DNA of 46,075 nt. Source: Chloroflexota bacterium. Lineage in GTDB: Bacteria; Chloroflexota; UBA6077; FW602-bin22. The notes under the pieces were generated by a model. That model did no database searches. It saw nothing but the letters and a program-made list of their open reading frames with translations, and had not been told where the DNA came from. The stretch is taken from assembly GCA_004297775.1 (NCBI GenBank), contig SCUE01000014.1:1-46075 (forward strand), in the 5' to 3' direction. Positions 26,368-34,706 of this stretch are shown in pieces. A program made the position numbers and the translations under genes. Every line of letters begins with the position of its first letter. The stretch's first letter is position 1.

Positions 26368-26410
26368 CCGCGGCGACGGCGCGTCGAAATACAACTACGG
26401 AGATGAACCC

Positions 26411-27373
26411 GTGACGAAGATCGGTTTCGGCATCCCCCGCAAGGTCGGACAGCCGCCCAACTGGACGCAGAATACCCATCGCGACATGCTGCGTCTCGGA
26501 CAACGTGCCGAGCAGCTCGGATTCGACTCGATCTGGGTCCCCGACCACTTCCACTTCGAGCGGCCGCCGGGCACGCTGACACCGTACCCGGAGGCCTGGA
26601 CGCTGATGACCGCGCTCGCTGTCACGACCGAGCGAGTACAGGTCGCCAGCATGGTCCTTGCGGCCGGTTTTCGGCATCCGGCGCTCATGGCGCATATGGC
26701 GGGCGCCCTTCAGGAGTTGTGCGGGGGTCGCCTGTTGCTGGGACTCGGCGCGGGGAATCAGGCGGCTGAACATGCGCAGTTCGGCTTCGAGTTCGTGCGC
26801 CGGGTCGGAGCGTTGGACGAATACCTTCAGATTCTCAGCGTGCTGCTTGACGGTCGCGCGATCAGTCTTCACGGGCGCCACTACAAGGCCGACGAGGCGA
26901 ATCTGCTCTATCAGTATCCGCGGGTGCCTTTGCTCATCGCCGCGGGCGGCGACCGGATGATGGGGCTGACCGCAATCTATGCCGACGCGGTCAATCTCGC
27001 CGGGGCTGGTACGGACGAAGGAGGATTCCGGGCCAAACTCGAACAGCTTCACGCCGCTTGCCGTGGCCAGGGGCGCAATCCGGCGGAGATCGAGGTGACG
27101 TACTCAGCCACGGTCGTGGTCGTGCCAGACGCCGCCCAGGCGCGCCAGGCGATCGATGTCATCGCCGCCAAGCCGCCGAAGATCACTCCCGATGAGGTCC
27201 GATATCGCTACGTCGTCGGCACACCCGATCAGGTGGTGGCCGGTTTACGGCGGCCTCTCGAATGGGGCGCGCGGCATCTGGTGCTCGGCCTCGGCGCCGA
27301 GCCCTTCACGCTGTGGTCGGAGGATTCCCTTGAGCTGTTCGCGCGCGAGGTTATGCCGCGCCTGCGCGACTGA
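26411..27373 (+). CDS. LLM-class flavin/F420-dependent oxidoreductase
   Basis: 320 residues from GTG 26411, with GGAG nine bases upstream. Bacterial luciferase-like (beta/alpha)8 fold: 'IGFGIPRKVG' start, 'QLGFDSIWVPDHFHF' (~35-50), 'RVQVASMVLAAGFRHPALMAHMA' read in parts (~77-98), 'GRLLLGLGAGNQAAEH' and 'VPLLIAAGGDRMMGLTA'. The pattern favours the F420-dependent branch, common in Chloroflexota and Actinobacteria. Substrate is unknown. It lies 43 bases after asnB in the same direction, so co-transcription is possible without clear functional linkage. Confidence 0.88.
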   Translation: MTKIGFGIPRKVGQPPNWTQNTHRDMLRLGQRAEQLGFDSIWVPDHFHFERPPGTLTPYPEAWTLMTALAVTTERVQVASMVLAAGFRHPALMAHMAGALQELCGGRLLLGLGAGNQAAEHAQFGFEFVRRVGALDEYLQILSVLLDGRAISLHGRHYKADEANLLYQYPRVPLLIAAGGDRMMGLTAIYADAVNLAGAGTDEGGFRAKLEQLHAACRGQGRNPAEIEVTYSATVVVVPDAAQARQAIDVIAAKPPKITPDEVRYRYVVGTPDQVVAGLRRPLEWGARHLVLGLGAEPFTLWSEDSLELFAREVMPRLRD

Positions 27374-27428
27374 GTTGTCTGCGCCGGGATCGCCGACTCG
27401 CGTCCTCGCGGCCGGCACTCCCGCGATG

Positions 27429-28688
27429 CTAAGCCAAACGATCACTCAGGGCGTTGGCGAACGCGACCTCGGGCCCGAGCGCGACATCGACGCGATGACC
27501 CCCCAGGAAGCGCGAGAGGTCGCGCAATGACGCGGCGAGGGCATCCGGGAACCCGTCGTCCGGATTCGCGCTGGATTCAAGCCACAGGCCCCGCACGATC
27601 AGCGCGCCCTCGGCGCGATCCATCTTGAGATCGACGCGACCGACGATCGCGCCGCGATAGAGGATCGCCAAACAGTAGTAGCCGTAAACGCGCTTCTCGG
27701 GAGCGACGTAGGCCTCGAACACCACTTGGTAGTCGAACAGGGCGCGAGCGCGCGAACGGTCCCAGATCAGACTGTCGAACGGCGACAGCAGCGTCGCGTG
27801 GGTCGGGCGCTCCCCGGATCGAATACGGTCCAGGTCGCCCAGGCGCGCGGTGTCGATCGCCGCCACGCCGGGGATGCCGGCGATCCGAACCGGTGTCGCG
27901 TCACCGCTCGCGAGAAAATCGCCGACCCATCCCTCGGCCTCTTTCTTCCGCGGGATCGAATCGACGCCGATCCGGTAATAGTCGTGCAGCCACGAGGGGA
28001 GGACGACGCCGAGAGCGATCAGCGTTCGGCGCGCGAAGTATCGACGAGTCTCCGGCGGGTCTGGCAGCGCGCCGTCGTCCGGGACCTGACCGAGCGCATC
28101 GGTGAGGACGCGTTCGCGCAGGTCGTACACCTTCTGCCCGGCCCGGCGACTGTGGACCATCACTTCGCCCATCGTCCAGAGCGCTTCGAGCGCACGCCGA
28201 CTCTCTTTCGGCCCGTACCAATCCCAGCGGCCGGCGCGAGTCTTCGTCTCATCACGCTCGAAGTTGATCGATGCCATGGCGCCATCGCGCCGCAGGCGGT
28301 CGAGTGTCGCATCGAGCACCGCGCGGTTGCTGGTGACCCATCGCTGAGTCCCCGCATACATGTGGCGCTGGTAGTCGAGCATTCGCCGACGAAAATGGAC
28401 GTAGTCGTGCATCGGGATGATCGACGCCGCGTGGCCCCAGTACTCGAACGTCTGCCTCGTCGGATGGAGAAGCTGATCGAGATCGGTTCGCGCGTATGCC
28501 CCGAGACGGCTCCACAAAACGAGATACTGCGAGCGCGCGATCACGCTGATCGTGTCGACCTGCACCAGTCCGAGCCGGTCGACCATCGCCGCGACATCCT
28601 CGGGCGTCGGGTTGCGCGTGGGCGGATCGAACAGCCCCTGCGCTATCTGGGAAACGAGTGCCGCCTCGGCGCGACTGAGGGTCAGCAT
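27429..28688 (-). CDS. YcaQ/AlkX-family winged-helix DNA glycosylase-like protein (DUF1006)
   Basis: 419 residues from ATG 28688; a GTG directly before it is in frame, but TAGCAT ends exactly six bases before the ATG, which fits a leaderless start. Tandem winged-helix family: 'LGLVQVDTISVIARSQYLVLWSRLG' read in parts (~40-64) carries the Q-V-D triplet (Q43-V44-D45), the QxD signature of YcaQ-like glycosylases that unhook interstrand crosslinks (AlkZ relatives have QxQ). 'YWGHAASIIP' (~83), 'LLSPFDSLIWDR' and 'FEAYVAPEKRVYGYY' are family-specific. It likely excises bulky or crosslinked bases. It ends convergently with the LLM gene. Confidence 0.87.
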   Translation of the reverse strand: MLTLSRAEAALVSQIAQGLFDPPTRNPTPEDVAAMVDRLGLVQVDTISVIARSQYLVLWSRLGAYARTDLDQLLHPTRQTFEYWGHAASIIPMHDYVHFRRRMLDYQRHMYAGTQRWVTSNRAVLDATLDRLRRDGAMASINFERDETKTRAGRWDWYGPKESRRALEALWTMGEVMVHSRRAGQKVYDLRERVLTDALGQVPDDGALPDPPETRRYFARRTLIALGVVLPSWLHDYYRIGVDSIPRKKEAEGWVGDFLASGDATPVRIAGIPGVAAIDTARLGDLDRIRSGERPTHATLLSPFDSLIWDRSRARALFDYQVVFEAYVAPEKRVYGYYCLAILYRGAIVGRVDLKMDRAEGALIVRGLWLESSANPDDGFPDALAASLRDLSRFLGGHRVDVALGPEVAFANALSDRLA

Positions 28689-28693
28689 CACCC

Positions 28694-28700
28694 TATGCTA
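28694..28700. promoter_or_regulatory. Shared divergent -10 element
   Basis: The 20-base gap between the glycosylase gene (ATG 28688, minus) and the heparinase-like gene (GTG 28709, plus) holds TATGCTA. On the minus strand this reads TAGCAT six bases before the ATG; on the plus strand TATGCT lies nine bases before the GTG. One short element may give two near-leaderless divergent transcripts. No -35 boxes were seen. Confidence 0.4.
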
Positions 28701-28708
28701 CCGGAGCA

Positions 28709-30775
28709 GTGATCGACCGCGTCCGGCGCTACCCACCGGAAGTGATCGTCGACAAGATCGCGCGGCGCGTTCGCGAGACCCTGCGTCGCGCGGCGGACGT
28801 GTCCGCGATCGGCGAGGGACTCGGCGCAACGATTTCGATACCGCCGGTCGATCAGCGTGCGGCGCGATCGATGTTTCACCTCGATCCATTGCGCCGGGAC
28901 GCGATGGTCGAAACGCTCGCGCGTCACTGGCCACCCGAGCGGCGACGCGTCGTCGAAGCCGCCGATGAGATCATGGCCGGTCGGCTTCACGTCCTCGGCC
29001 ACGCCGCGCGGATCCCCGCCGATGCGTCCGACTGGCATCGAGATCCCGCGACCGGATTTCAATGGCCGGATGGACCGGCACGCGGTATCGACTACCTGAA
29101 CGTCGAACCGAAGGTCGACGTCAAGCGCGTCTGGGAAATCAACCGGCAGCAGTGGCTGTTCCCCGTTGGGCAAGCGTTCTGGCTGACCGGCGACCGGCGG
29201 TATGCCGACGCGACGGTCGCATGCGTCTCATCGTGGATCGACGCCAATCCGCTCGGGCGTGGCGTCAACTGGGCCATGCCAATGGAAGCCGCTTTGCGAT
29301 TGGTCTCATGGTCGTGGGCTTTTCACTTTCTCTCGGTCGAGGACGTCGTCCGTCCGGAAATGCAGGCGGTTTGGCTTCGCTCGATCCTCGAACACGCGCG
29401 CTTTGTCGGCGAGAACCTCGAGTACACGCCGCGTAACGGCAACCACCTCGTCGCCGATGCGCTCGGCCTCCTCTACGCGGGCGCGGCGTTCCCCTGGCTG
29501 GATGGCGCCGACGCGCGTCGTCGTCGCGGGGTGGACATTCTGTCGCGCGCGATCGTCGAGCAGACATATGCGGACGGACTCGACTACGAGGGTTCGAGCG
29601 CCTACCACCGATTCGTCGGAGAGATGGCGATCGACGCGCTGTTCCTGGCGCGGTTGAGCGGGACCCCGTTTGATCGCGATGCGGCCACCCGAATCCAGGC
29701 CATGTCGCGCGTCAGCGACGCGATGATGTGGCCAGACGGCCACGGTCCCGGATTCGGCGACGATGACAGCGGTTTCGTCTGGCGTCTCGGCGAGCGATCG
29801 GCCGACGATCACCGTCCGTTCGTTGCGCTGGCGTCGATCGCGCTCGGTACGACCCGGCCGGCCGACCTGACCATGCCGGTCGAGGCGCTATGGCTGCTCG
29901 GCCCGACGGCGCCGGACCTGTGGTCGGCACTTATCGAATCGCCGCGCGGCACGTCGGTGGCGTTTCCGCGATCCGGTCTCTACGTCGTGGCGTCGCGCGG
30001 CACGCGAATCGTCATCGATGCCAGCCCTCTTGGAATGGGCGACGGCGGATACGGCGGTCACGGACACCTCGACGCGCTCAATGTGGCGCTGTCGATCGGT
30101 GGACGGCGAATCCTCCTCGATTCGGGGACGTACGCGTACACGGGCGACGAAGGCTGGCGCAACGCGCTGCGGGGCGAGGCCGCTCACAATACGATTCGCG
30201 TCGACGGCGTGGACTCCGTGGCGCAGATCGATACCTGGCGCCTGGGTGAATCACGGCGACCGTTCGTGCGGGCCTGGATGAACGGCCCGGGACGGGATCT
30301 GTTCGTCGGCGAAAAGACGGGATCGCTACCGGATGGCGGAACGTTCCGCCATCGGCGCCGCATTTACCTGGACGATCGAGGCTGCGCCCTGATCGTCGAT
30401 GACATCCTCGGCGCCGGACATCATGTTGTCGAGCGATTCTTCCAGTTGCCGGCCGGTGACATGAGGCGCGACGGAGTCCGGTTCGTCCTCGACGACGTGA
30501 CGTTGATCTGTCTGTCGTCTGACAGCACCACGCTGAATGTTGTCGTCGGCGATCCACGATCGCGGGTCGGATGGCGGTCGCCGGCGTACGGTGTTCTCGT
30601 GGCTACTCCAACGATCGTCGAGCGGTACGAGGGATCGCTGCCGACGCGTCTGGTCGCGCTCATCACTGGCGAACGCGTCACCGAGGTGCGCCTGACGGAC
30701 GATGGAGCGGTCGAAATCGAACGATCTGGTGGCGTCGATGTGATTTCCCTGCCGCCGTTAACAGAGACGGCTTGA
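28709..30775 (+). CDS. Heparinase II/III-family polysaccharide lyase-like protein
   Basis: 688 residues from GTG 28709; no signal peptide or membrane segment. An N-terminal alpha/alpha toroid (~80-330) has the family core 'RNGNHLVADALGLLYAG' (N245-H246) and 'SSAYHRFVGEM' (Y299-H300-R301), candidate catalytic residues by analogy with PL12/PL15/PL17 lyases. The C-terminal beta sandwich (~390-660) has 'GGHGHLDALNVAL', 'LLDSGTYAYTGD' and 'AAHNTIRVDGVD', the Heparinase_II/III-like domain. Cytoplasmic forms usually sit in exopolysaccharide clusters, which agrees with the glycosyltransferases at 34.7-37.3 kb. Substrate not determinable. Confidence 0.88.
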   Translation: MIDRVRRYPPEVIVDKIARRVRETLRRAADVSAIGEGLGATISIPPVDQRAARSMFHLDPLRRDAMVETLARHWPPERRRVVEAADEIMAGRLHVLGHAARIPADASDWHRDPATGFQWPDGPARGIDYLNVEPKVDVKRVWEINRQQWLFPVGQAFWLTGDRRYADATVACVSSWIDANPLGRGVNWAMPMEAALRLVSWSWAFHFLSVEDVVRPEMQAVWLRSILEHARFVGENLEYTPRNGNHLVADALGLLYAGAAFPWLDGADARRRRGVDILSRAIVEQTYADGLDYEGSSAYHRFVGEMAIDALFLARLSGTPFDRDAATRIQAMSRVSDAMMWPDGHGPGFGDDDSGFVWRLGERSADDHRPFVALASIALGTTRPADLTMPVEALWLLGPTAPDLWSALIESPRGTSVAFPRSGLYVVASRGTRIVIDASPLGMGDGGYGGHGHLDALNVALSIGGRRILLDSGTYAYTGDEGWRNALRGEAAHNTIRVDGVDSVAQIDTWRLGESRRPFVRAWMNGPGRDLFVGEKTGSLPDGGTFRHRRRIYLDDRGCALIVDDILGAGHHVVERFFQLPAGDMRRDGVRFVLDDVTLICLSSDSTTLNVVVGDPRSRVGWRSPAYGVLVATPTIVERYEGSLPTRLVALITGERVTEVRLTDDGAVEIERSGGVDVISLPPLTETA

Positions 30776-30825
30776 TACTGGCGGCGACGCGTGCTACCCA
30801 CTTGTCGCGAAACTGGGAGGATTCT

Positions 30826-31518
30826 GTGAACTGGAAATCGGCACTGGCGGAATTCGTCGGCACCTTTGGGTTTGTGGCGATCGGCGCGGGGGCGGTCGCG
30901 GCCGACGCGTATTCGCGCGGTGGTCTCGGCATCGTCGGAATTGCGATCGCGCACGGACTCGCGCTCGGCATCATGATCTCGGCGTTCGGAGCGATTTCGG
31001 GCGGCCATCTCAATCCGGCGGTGTCGATCGCGCTGGCGGTGGCCGGTCGGATCGGTTGGCTACAGGCGGCCGCCCACGTCGTCGCGCAGGTCGCTGGCGG
31101 CATCGTCGCGGGCTTGCTCCTCCGATTGGTGTACGCCCAGGTCTTCCCCGAGGCGGTCGTCGTGGCTCACCTCGGCGCACCGGCGTTGGCGCGTGAGGTC
31201 TCTTTCGGGACGGGCGTCTTGATCGAGGCCGTGATGACATTCTTTCTCGTGACGGTTGTCTTTGGAACGGCGGTCGATCATCGCGCGCCACGGTCCATCG
31301 CTGGATTTGGCATCGGGCTCATCGTCTGCGCCGACATCCTGATGGGCGGGTTCCTGACCGGCGCGGCCATGAATCCGGCCCGCGCGATCGGGCCGGCGTT
31401 CGCGGCCGAGTTCTGGGACAACCAGCTCGTGTACTGGGCCGGCCCGATCGCCGGAGGCATCGTGGCGGCGCTGCTCTACGAGTACGTCTTCGCGGAGAAG
31501 GAACCGGTCGCCGCGTAA
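30826..31518 (+). CDS. Aquaporin / MIP-family channel
   Basis: 230 residues from GTG 30826, with GGGAGG five bases upstream; the frame is open upstream but that is shadow of the lyase gene. Six membrane helices and the two NPA half-helices are present: 'SGGHLNPAVSIAL' (first) and 'GAAMNPARAIGPA' (second). Arg follows the second NPA as in all water channels. The size fits AqpZ-type channels, not the longer glycerol facilitators. The C terminus is short and charged ('EYVFAEKEPVAA'). Confidence 0.93.
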   Translation: MNWKSALAEFVGTFGFVAIGAGAVAADAYSRGGLGIVGIAIAHGLALGIMISAFGAISGGHLNPAVSIALAVAGRIGWLQAAAHVVAQVAGGIVAGLLLRLVYAQVFPEAVVVAHLGAPALAREVSFGTGVLIEAVMTFFLVTVVFGTAVDHRAPRSIAGFGIGLIVCADILMGGFLTGAAMNPARAIGPAFAAEFWDNQLVYWAGPIAGGIVAALLYEYVFAEKEPVAA

Positions 31519-31622
31519 GTGGCGGGCAGATGAGTCGCGTTTGACATGGGTCACGCGGCAGCGAATGATCGCCGCGTGATTCGGTCTGGTCGCTCTTCCA
31601 TCTCGCCGTTCGGAGCGCGAAC

Positions 31623-33866
31623 GTGACGCCGATCGCTCTCGCGGTCGGCTGGCTGGCCGGCATCGGCGTCGGCCGGGACCTTTCACCAATTGCGGGCTGG
31701 TCGTTGGCCCTCCTCCTGCCGTCGCTTCTCGGACTTGCAGTCGCCGTCTGGCGGCGGCCGATTCTGGTCGCCGCCGTCGTCGCGCTGCTGGCGCTGGTCG
31801 CTGGCGTGGCGCGCTCGCAAGCGGTACCGAGTGAGCCGTCGGCGGCATCAATCGCCGACTGGATCGGTCGCGGCGAGATCGCGCTCGTCGGACGCGTCGT
31901 CGCGCGCGCTGAGCGTCAGCCCGGGCAGGTCTCATTGCTCGTCACTGCCGAGGAGGTTCGGGGCCGTGGCGGCAGCGCGCCGACCGACGGCGTGGTCCTT
32001 GTCCTCGGTCGGAGCACGACCGCCGCGGTTGGCGACATGATCATCGCCCGTGGCGCGGTTGGCGCCCCACAATTGTTCGGGCTATCCGACGGCGCCAACG
32101 CGACGATGCGCGCGCGTTCGATCGCGCGCGAGCCGAATTACAGTTCGGAGGCGAGTGGTTCGCCCTGGCAGTCGATCGCCTCGCCTTTGGCCAGCCTGCG
32201 CCGCGCGATCGGCGACGCTCTCGCCGCGGCACTTCCGTCGACCGAGGCGGCGCTGGCGCGCGGCCTGCTCGTCGGCGGCACCGGAGGCCTTCCCTTCGAC
32301 GTCGTCGAGGCATTTCGCCGCTCCGGCTTGACCCATCTCGTCGCGGTGTCCGGCTACAACGTATCGCTCATCGCGGCGGCGGCGCTCGGGATCGGGCGGA
32401 GCTTCGGTCGGCGCGGGCGCGTTCTCCTCGCGCTTCTGGCGGTCGGCCTCTTCACACTTCTGGCTGGCGCGCCGCCCTCGGCCGTGCGCGCGGCCGCGAT
32501 GATCGCACTGGCTTTGACCGCACGGGCGGCTGGCCGACCGCCCGACGCCATCGCCGCGCTCGGCCTCGCGTGTGTCGCCATGACCGCGGTCGATCCACGG
32601 GTGATCGCGGATCTCGGATTCCAACTCTCGGCGCTGGCGACGGCCGGCCTGATCGGCCTGTATCCGACGGTCGCTCGTGCGTTCGTCGCGTTGCTGCCGT
32701 CGGACCGGTTCGGCCGGTTCGCTCCCATCTACGATGGCGCGCGGGACATCCTGGCCTCAACGCTAGCGGTCGAGATCGCGACGTTGCCGGTCATCGCCCT
32801 CGCGATCGGACGGATCAGCGTCGTAGCGCCGTTCGCGAACCTGCTGGCTCTTCCGGCGGTGGCCCCGGCGATGCTGCTGTCGGCTCTCAGCGTCGTCGGA
32901 TCATTCGGTTCGCCGTGGGCCGGTCAGGCGTTCGGCTGGTTGGCCTGGGTCCCGCTTGCCTGGCTTGTCGAGGTCGCGTCGGCGCTGGGCGCGCCATCGT
33001 GGGCGGTCGTGAACGTTGGAGAGGCTGGAGCTGGATTCGTCCTTGGTTGGTACGCGGTTGTTGTCGGGGCGCTTCTCGTGATCCATCGTCGCGCGATCGT
33101 GTCGCCGGATTCCACAGTGGAACGCCTTGTCGGCAGCCTTGTCGTTCGCGCCGGCGTGCGTGGGCGGATCGGAGTGGTGGCTGCCGGATTATCCGCGGTT
33201 GTGGCCGTCGGTAGCGCGCTGACGGCACCGAGCGGGGGCGCGAGCCTATCGGCGCTGAGTGGTTCGAGTGCCGTCCTCGTCAGTGTCGGCGGCGGACGCA
33301 TTGCGATCGCGGCCGATGCCCGCTCGGCGTCGCTGGCGTCGGATCTCGGTCGTGCGCTGCCCTTCTGGTCACGTCGAATCGATGCGCTGGTGCTGCTGCG
33401 CGATGGCGAGGACAACAGTGGCATTGTCGAGGCGCAACGGCAGCTCGAGATCGGAACCGTGATCGTGCCTGAGCGGTCCGGCGCTCGCCGCGCCGATGCC
33501 ATCGCATCGTCGCGTGGGGACTGGCGCATCGCGGATGAGGAGATCGAGGTTCGTCTGCCCGATGGAGTCATGCGCATCGCGCCGATCTCGTACGAAGAGA
33601 TTGTCGTCAGCGTCGAGCGACGTGGTTCGGTGGTCGCCTTCGTCGCGACCGGCGGTGACGATGGCGCGGATCTCGCCGAATCGCTGGGCGATCGAATCGA
33701 CCTGCTCTGGCTGGGGAGCGCGCGCAACGCGAACGCTCGCGACTTCCTGGACGCGACCCGTCCACGACGCGTCCTGCTCCCGCGCGGCCCGACGTTATCG
33801 CCGGAGATCGAGGCGACCGTCACGCGTCTGACCGAGCGCGCGCCGCGACGGTTCGATCTTGGCTGA
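31623..33866 (+). CDS. comEC: ComEC/Rec2 DNA-uptake channel with degenerate C-terminal domain
   Basis: 747 residues from GTG 31623, with GGAG eight bases upstream. Three N-terminal membrane helices, a soluble OB-like segment (~75-165), then the competence core: 'RGLLVGGTGGLPFDVVEAF' and 'LTHLVAVSGYNVSLIAA' (~205-255), followed by about seven helices including 'DLGFQLSALATAGL'. The C-terminal ~200 residues occupy the metallo-beta-lactamase-like domain position ('SGSSAVLVSVGGGRIAIAAD'). The usual THxDxDH zinc motif reads L-R-D-G-E-D-N (R593-N598), so both His and the first Asp are lost. The channel role probably remains; the nuclease role of that domain probably does not. Confidence 0.9.
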   Translation: MTPIALAVGWLAGIGVGRDLSPIAGWSLALLLPSLLGLAVAVWRRPILVAAVVALLALVAGVARSQAVPSEPSAASIADWIGRGEIALVGRVVARAERQPGQVSLLVTAEEVRGRGGSAPTDGVVLVLGRSTTAAVGDMIIARGAVGAPQLFGLSDGANATMRARSIAREPNYSSEASGSPWQSIASPLASLRRAIGDALAAALPSTEAALARGLLVGGTGGLPFDVVEAFRRSGLTHLVAVSGYNVSLIAAAALGIGRSFGRRGRVLLALLAVGLFTLLAGAPPSAVRAAAMIALALTARAAGRPPDAIAALGLACVAMTAVDPRVIADLGFQLSALATAGLIGLYPTVARAFVALLPSDRFGRFAPIYDGARDILASTLAVEIATLPVIALAIGRISVVAPFANLLALPAVAPAMLLSALSVVGSFGSPWAGQAFGWLAWVPLAWLVEVASALGAPSWAVVNVGEAGAGFVLGWYAVVVGALLVIHRRAIVSPDSTVERLVGSLVVRAGVRGRIGVVAAGLSAVVAVGSALTAPSGGASLSALSGSSAVLVSVGGGRIAIAADARSASLASDLGRALPFWSRRIDALVLLRDGEDNSGIVEAQRQLEIGTVIVPERSGARRADAIASSRGDWRIADEEIEVRLPDGVMRIAPISYEEIVVSVERRGSVVAFVATGGDDGADLAESLGDRIDLLWLGSARNANARDFLDATRPRRVLLPRGPTLSPEIEATVTRLTERAPRRFDLG

Positions 33867-33957
33867 GTCTGCGCGGCCGGGCACCTCGGGCCGAAGTTCG
33901 CCGCCCAATGAACTGGTCTGATAGACTAGCCTTGAGTGCGATTTCAGGAGGCTGTGC

Positions 33958-34200
33958 ATGCGGACAATCGGCGCCTACGCTGCGAAAACTCATCTCCCCC
34001 GACTGCTCGATGAGGTCGCGGCCGGAGAGACGATCACCATCACGAAGCGAGGAACCCCGGTTGCGCTGCTCATCCCGCCACCACAGTCTGGCAGGTCGGA
34101 TTTGAAGGAGGCCTTCGCCCGCTGGAAGGAGACGCGGCGCGAGGTCACGCTCGGATCCGGTGAGACAATCCGGCAGCTCATCGAACAGGGACGCCCGTGA
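33958..34200 (+). CDS. Phd/YefM-family antitoxin
   Basis: 80 residues from ATG 33958; AGGAGG six bases upstream is one of the best ribosome sites in the window. The N-terminal fold is 'IGAYAAKTHLPRLLDEVAAGE' (read in parts) followed by 'ITITKRGTPVALLIP', the Phd/YefM DNA-binding dimer motif. A ~30-residue tail ('FARWKETRREVTLGSGE') would wrap the toxin. Its stop overlaps the toxin GTG (GTGA). The pair is probably autoregulated at the upstream gap, where TAGACT (33922-33927) may be the -10. Confidence 0.92.
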   Translation: MRTIGAYAAKTHLPRLLDEVAAGETITITKRGTPVALLIPPPQSGRSDLKEAFARWKETRREVTLGSGETIRQLIEQGRP

Positions 34201-34607
34201 CGTTGGTGCTGGATTCGTCGGTCGCCCTGGCGTGGGCGTTCCCCGATGAGCGGCAGTCGAGCGCAGATGGCGTGTTCGATCAGGTCGAGCGCGACGGCGC
34301 CATCGTACCTCCGCTCTGGCCGTATGAGATAGCCAACGTGCTGCTGCACGGTCGTCGGCGCGGACGCCTGAGTGAAGTCCAACTTGAGCAGTTCCTTGCG
34401 TTGATCGACGGGCTCTCGATTGACGTAGTGATGACCGCAAGGGCAGATGCCACGCGCAGTTCCGTCACGCTCGGGCACGCGCACGGCTTATCAGCGTACG
34501 ATGCGGCGTACTTGGCGCTAGCGTTGCGACGCTCGCTGCCCCTGGCGACGCTTGACGAGCAGTTGCGAGGTGTGGCCGCCGAACTCGGCGTCGCGCTGCT
34601 GCCCTAA
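34197..34607 (+). CDS. VapC-type PIN-domain toxin
   Basis: 136 residues from GTG 34197, overlapping the antitoxin stop by four bases. The PIN acidic quartet is intact: D6 ('LVLDSSV'), E44 ('PYEIAN'), D102 ('SAYDAAYLALA') and D120 ('ATLDEQ'). It is a Mg2+-dependent RNase that cleaves tRNA or rRNA and is held inactive by the upstream Phd-type antitoxin. Nothing suggests decay of the pair. Confidence 0.93.
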   Translation: MTLVLDSSVALAWAFPDERQSSADGVFDQVERDGAIVPPLWPYEIANVLLHGRRRGRLSEVQLEQFLALIDGLSIDVVMTARADATRSSVTLGHAHGLSAYDAAYLALALRRSLPLATLDEQLRGVAAELGVALLP

Positions 34608-34694
34608 CCGAGCGGCGAATCCGATCGGTCGGGAGCCTCCAGGCAGGAGTTCATCCGACTGTGGGAGCGAGATGGCGCGCTCGGGCGGCGATCC

Positions 34695-34700
34695 TAGAAT
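34695..34700 (+). promoter_or_regulatory. -10 box (TAGAAT) of a leaderless glycosyltransferase gene
   Basis: TAGAAT ends six bases before GTG 34707, so transcription would start at the start codon; no ribosome site is present. The same spacing is seen at 21441-21446 and at the glycosylase gene at 28688. Confidence 0.5.
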
Positions 34701-34706
34701 CGACCC

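Noticed and set aside
30571..30825. 85-codon N-terminal extension of the aquaporin gene
   Set aside because: It overlaps the lyase gene out of frame. GTG 30826 has a strong ribosome site and begins the first membrane helix.
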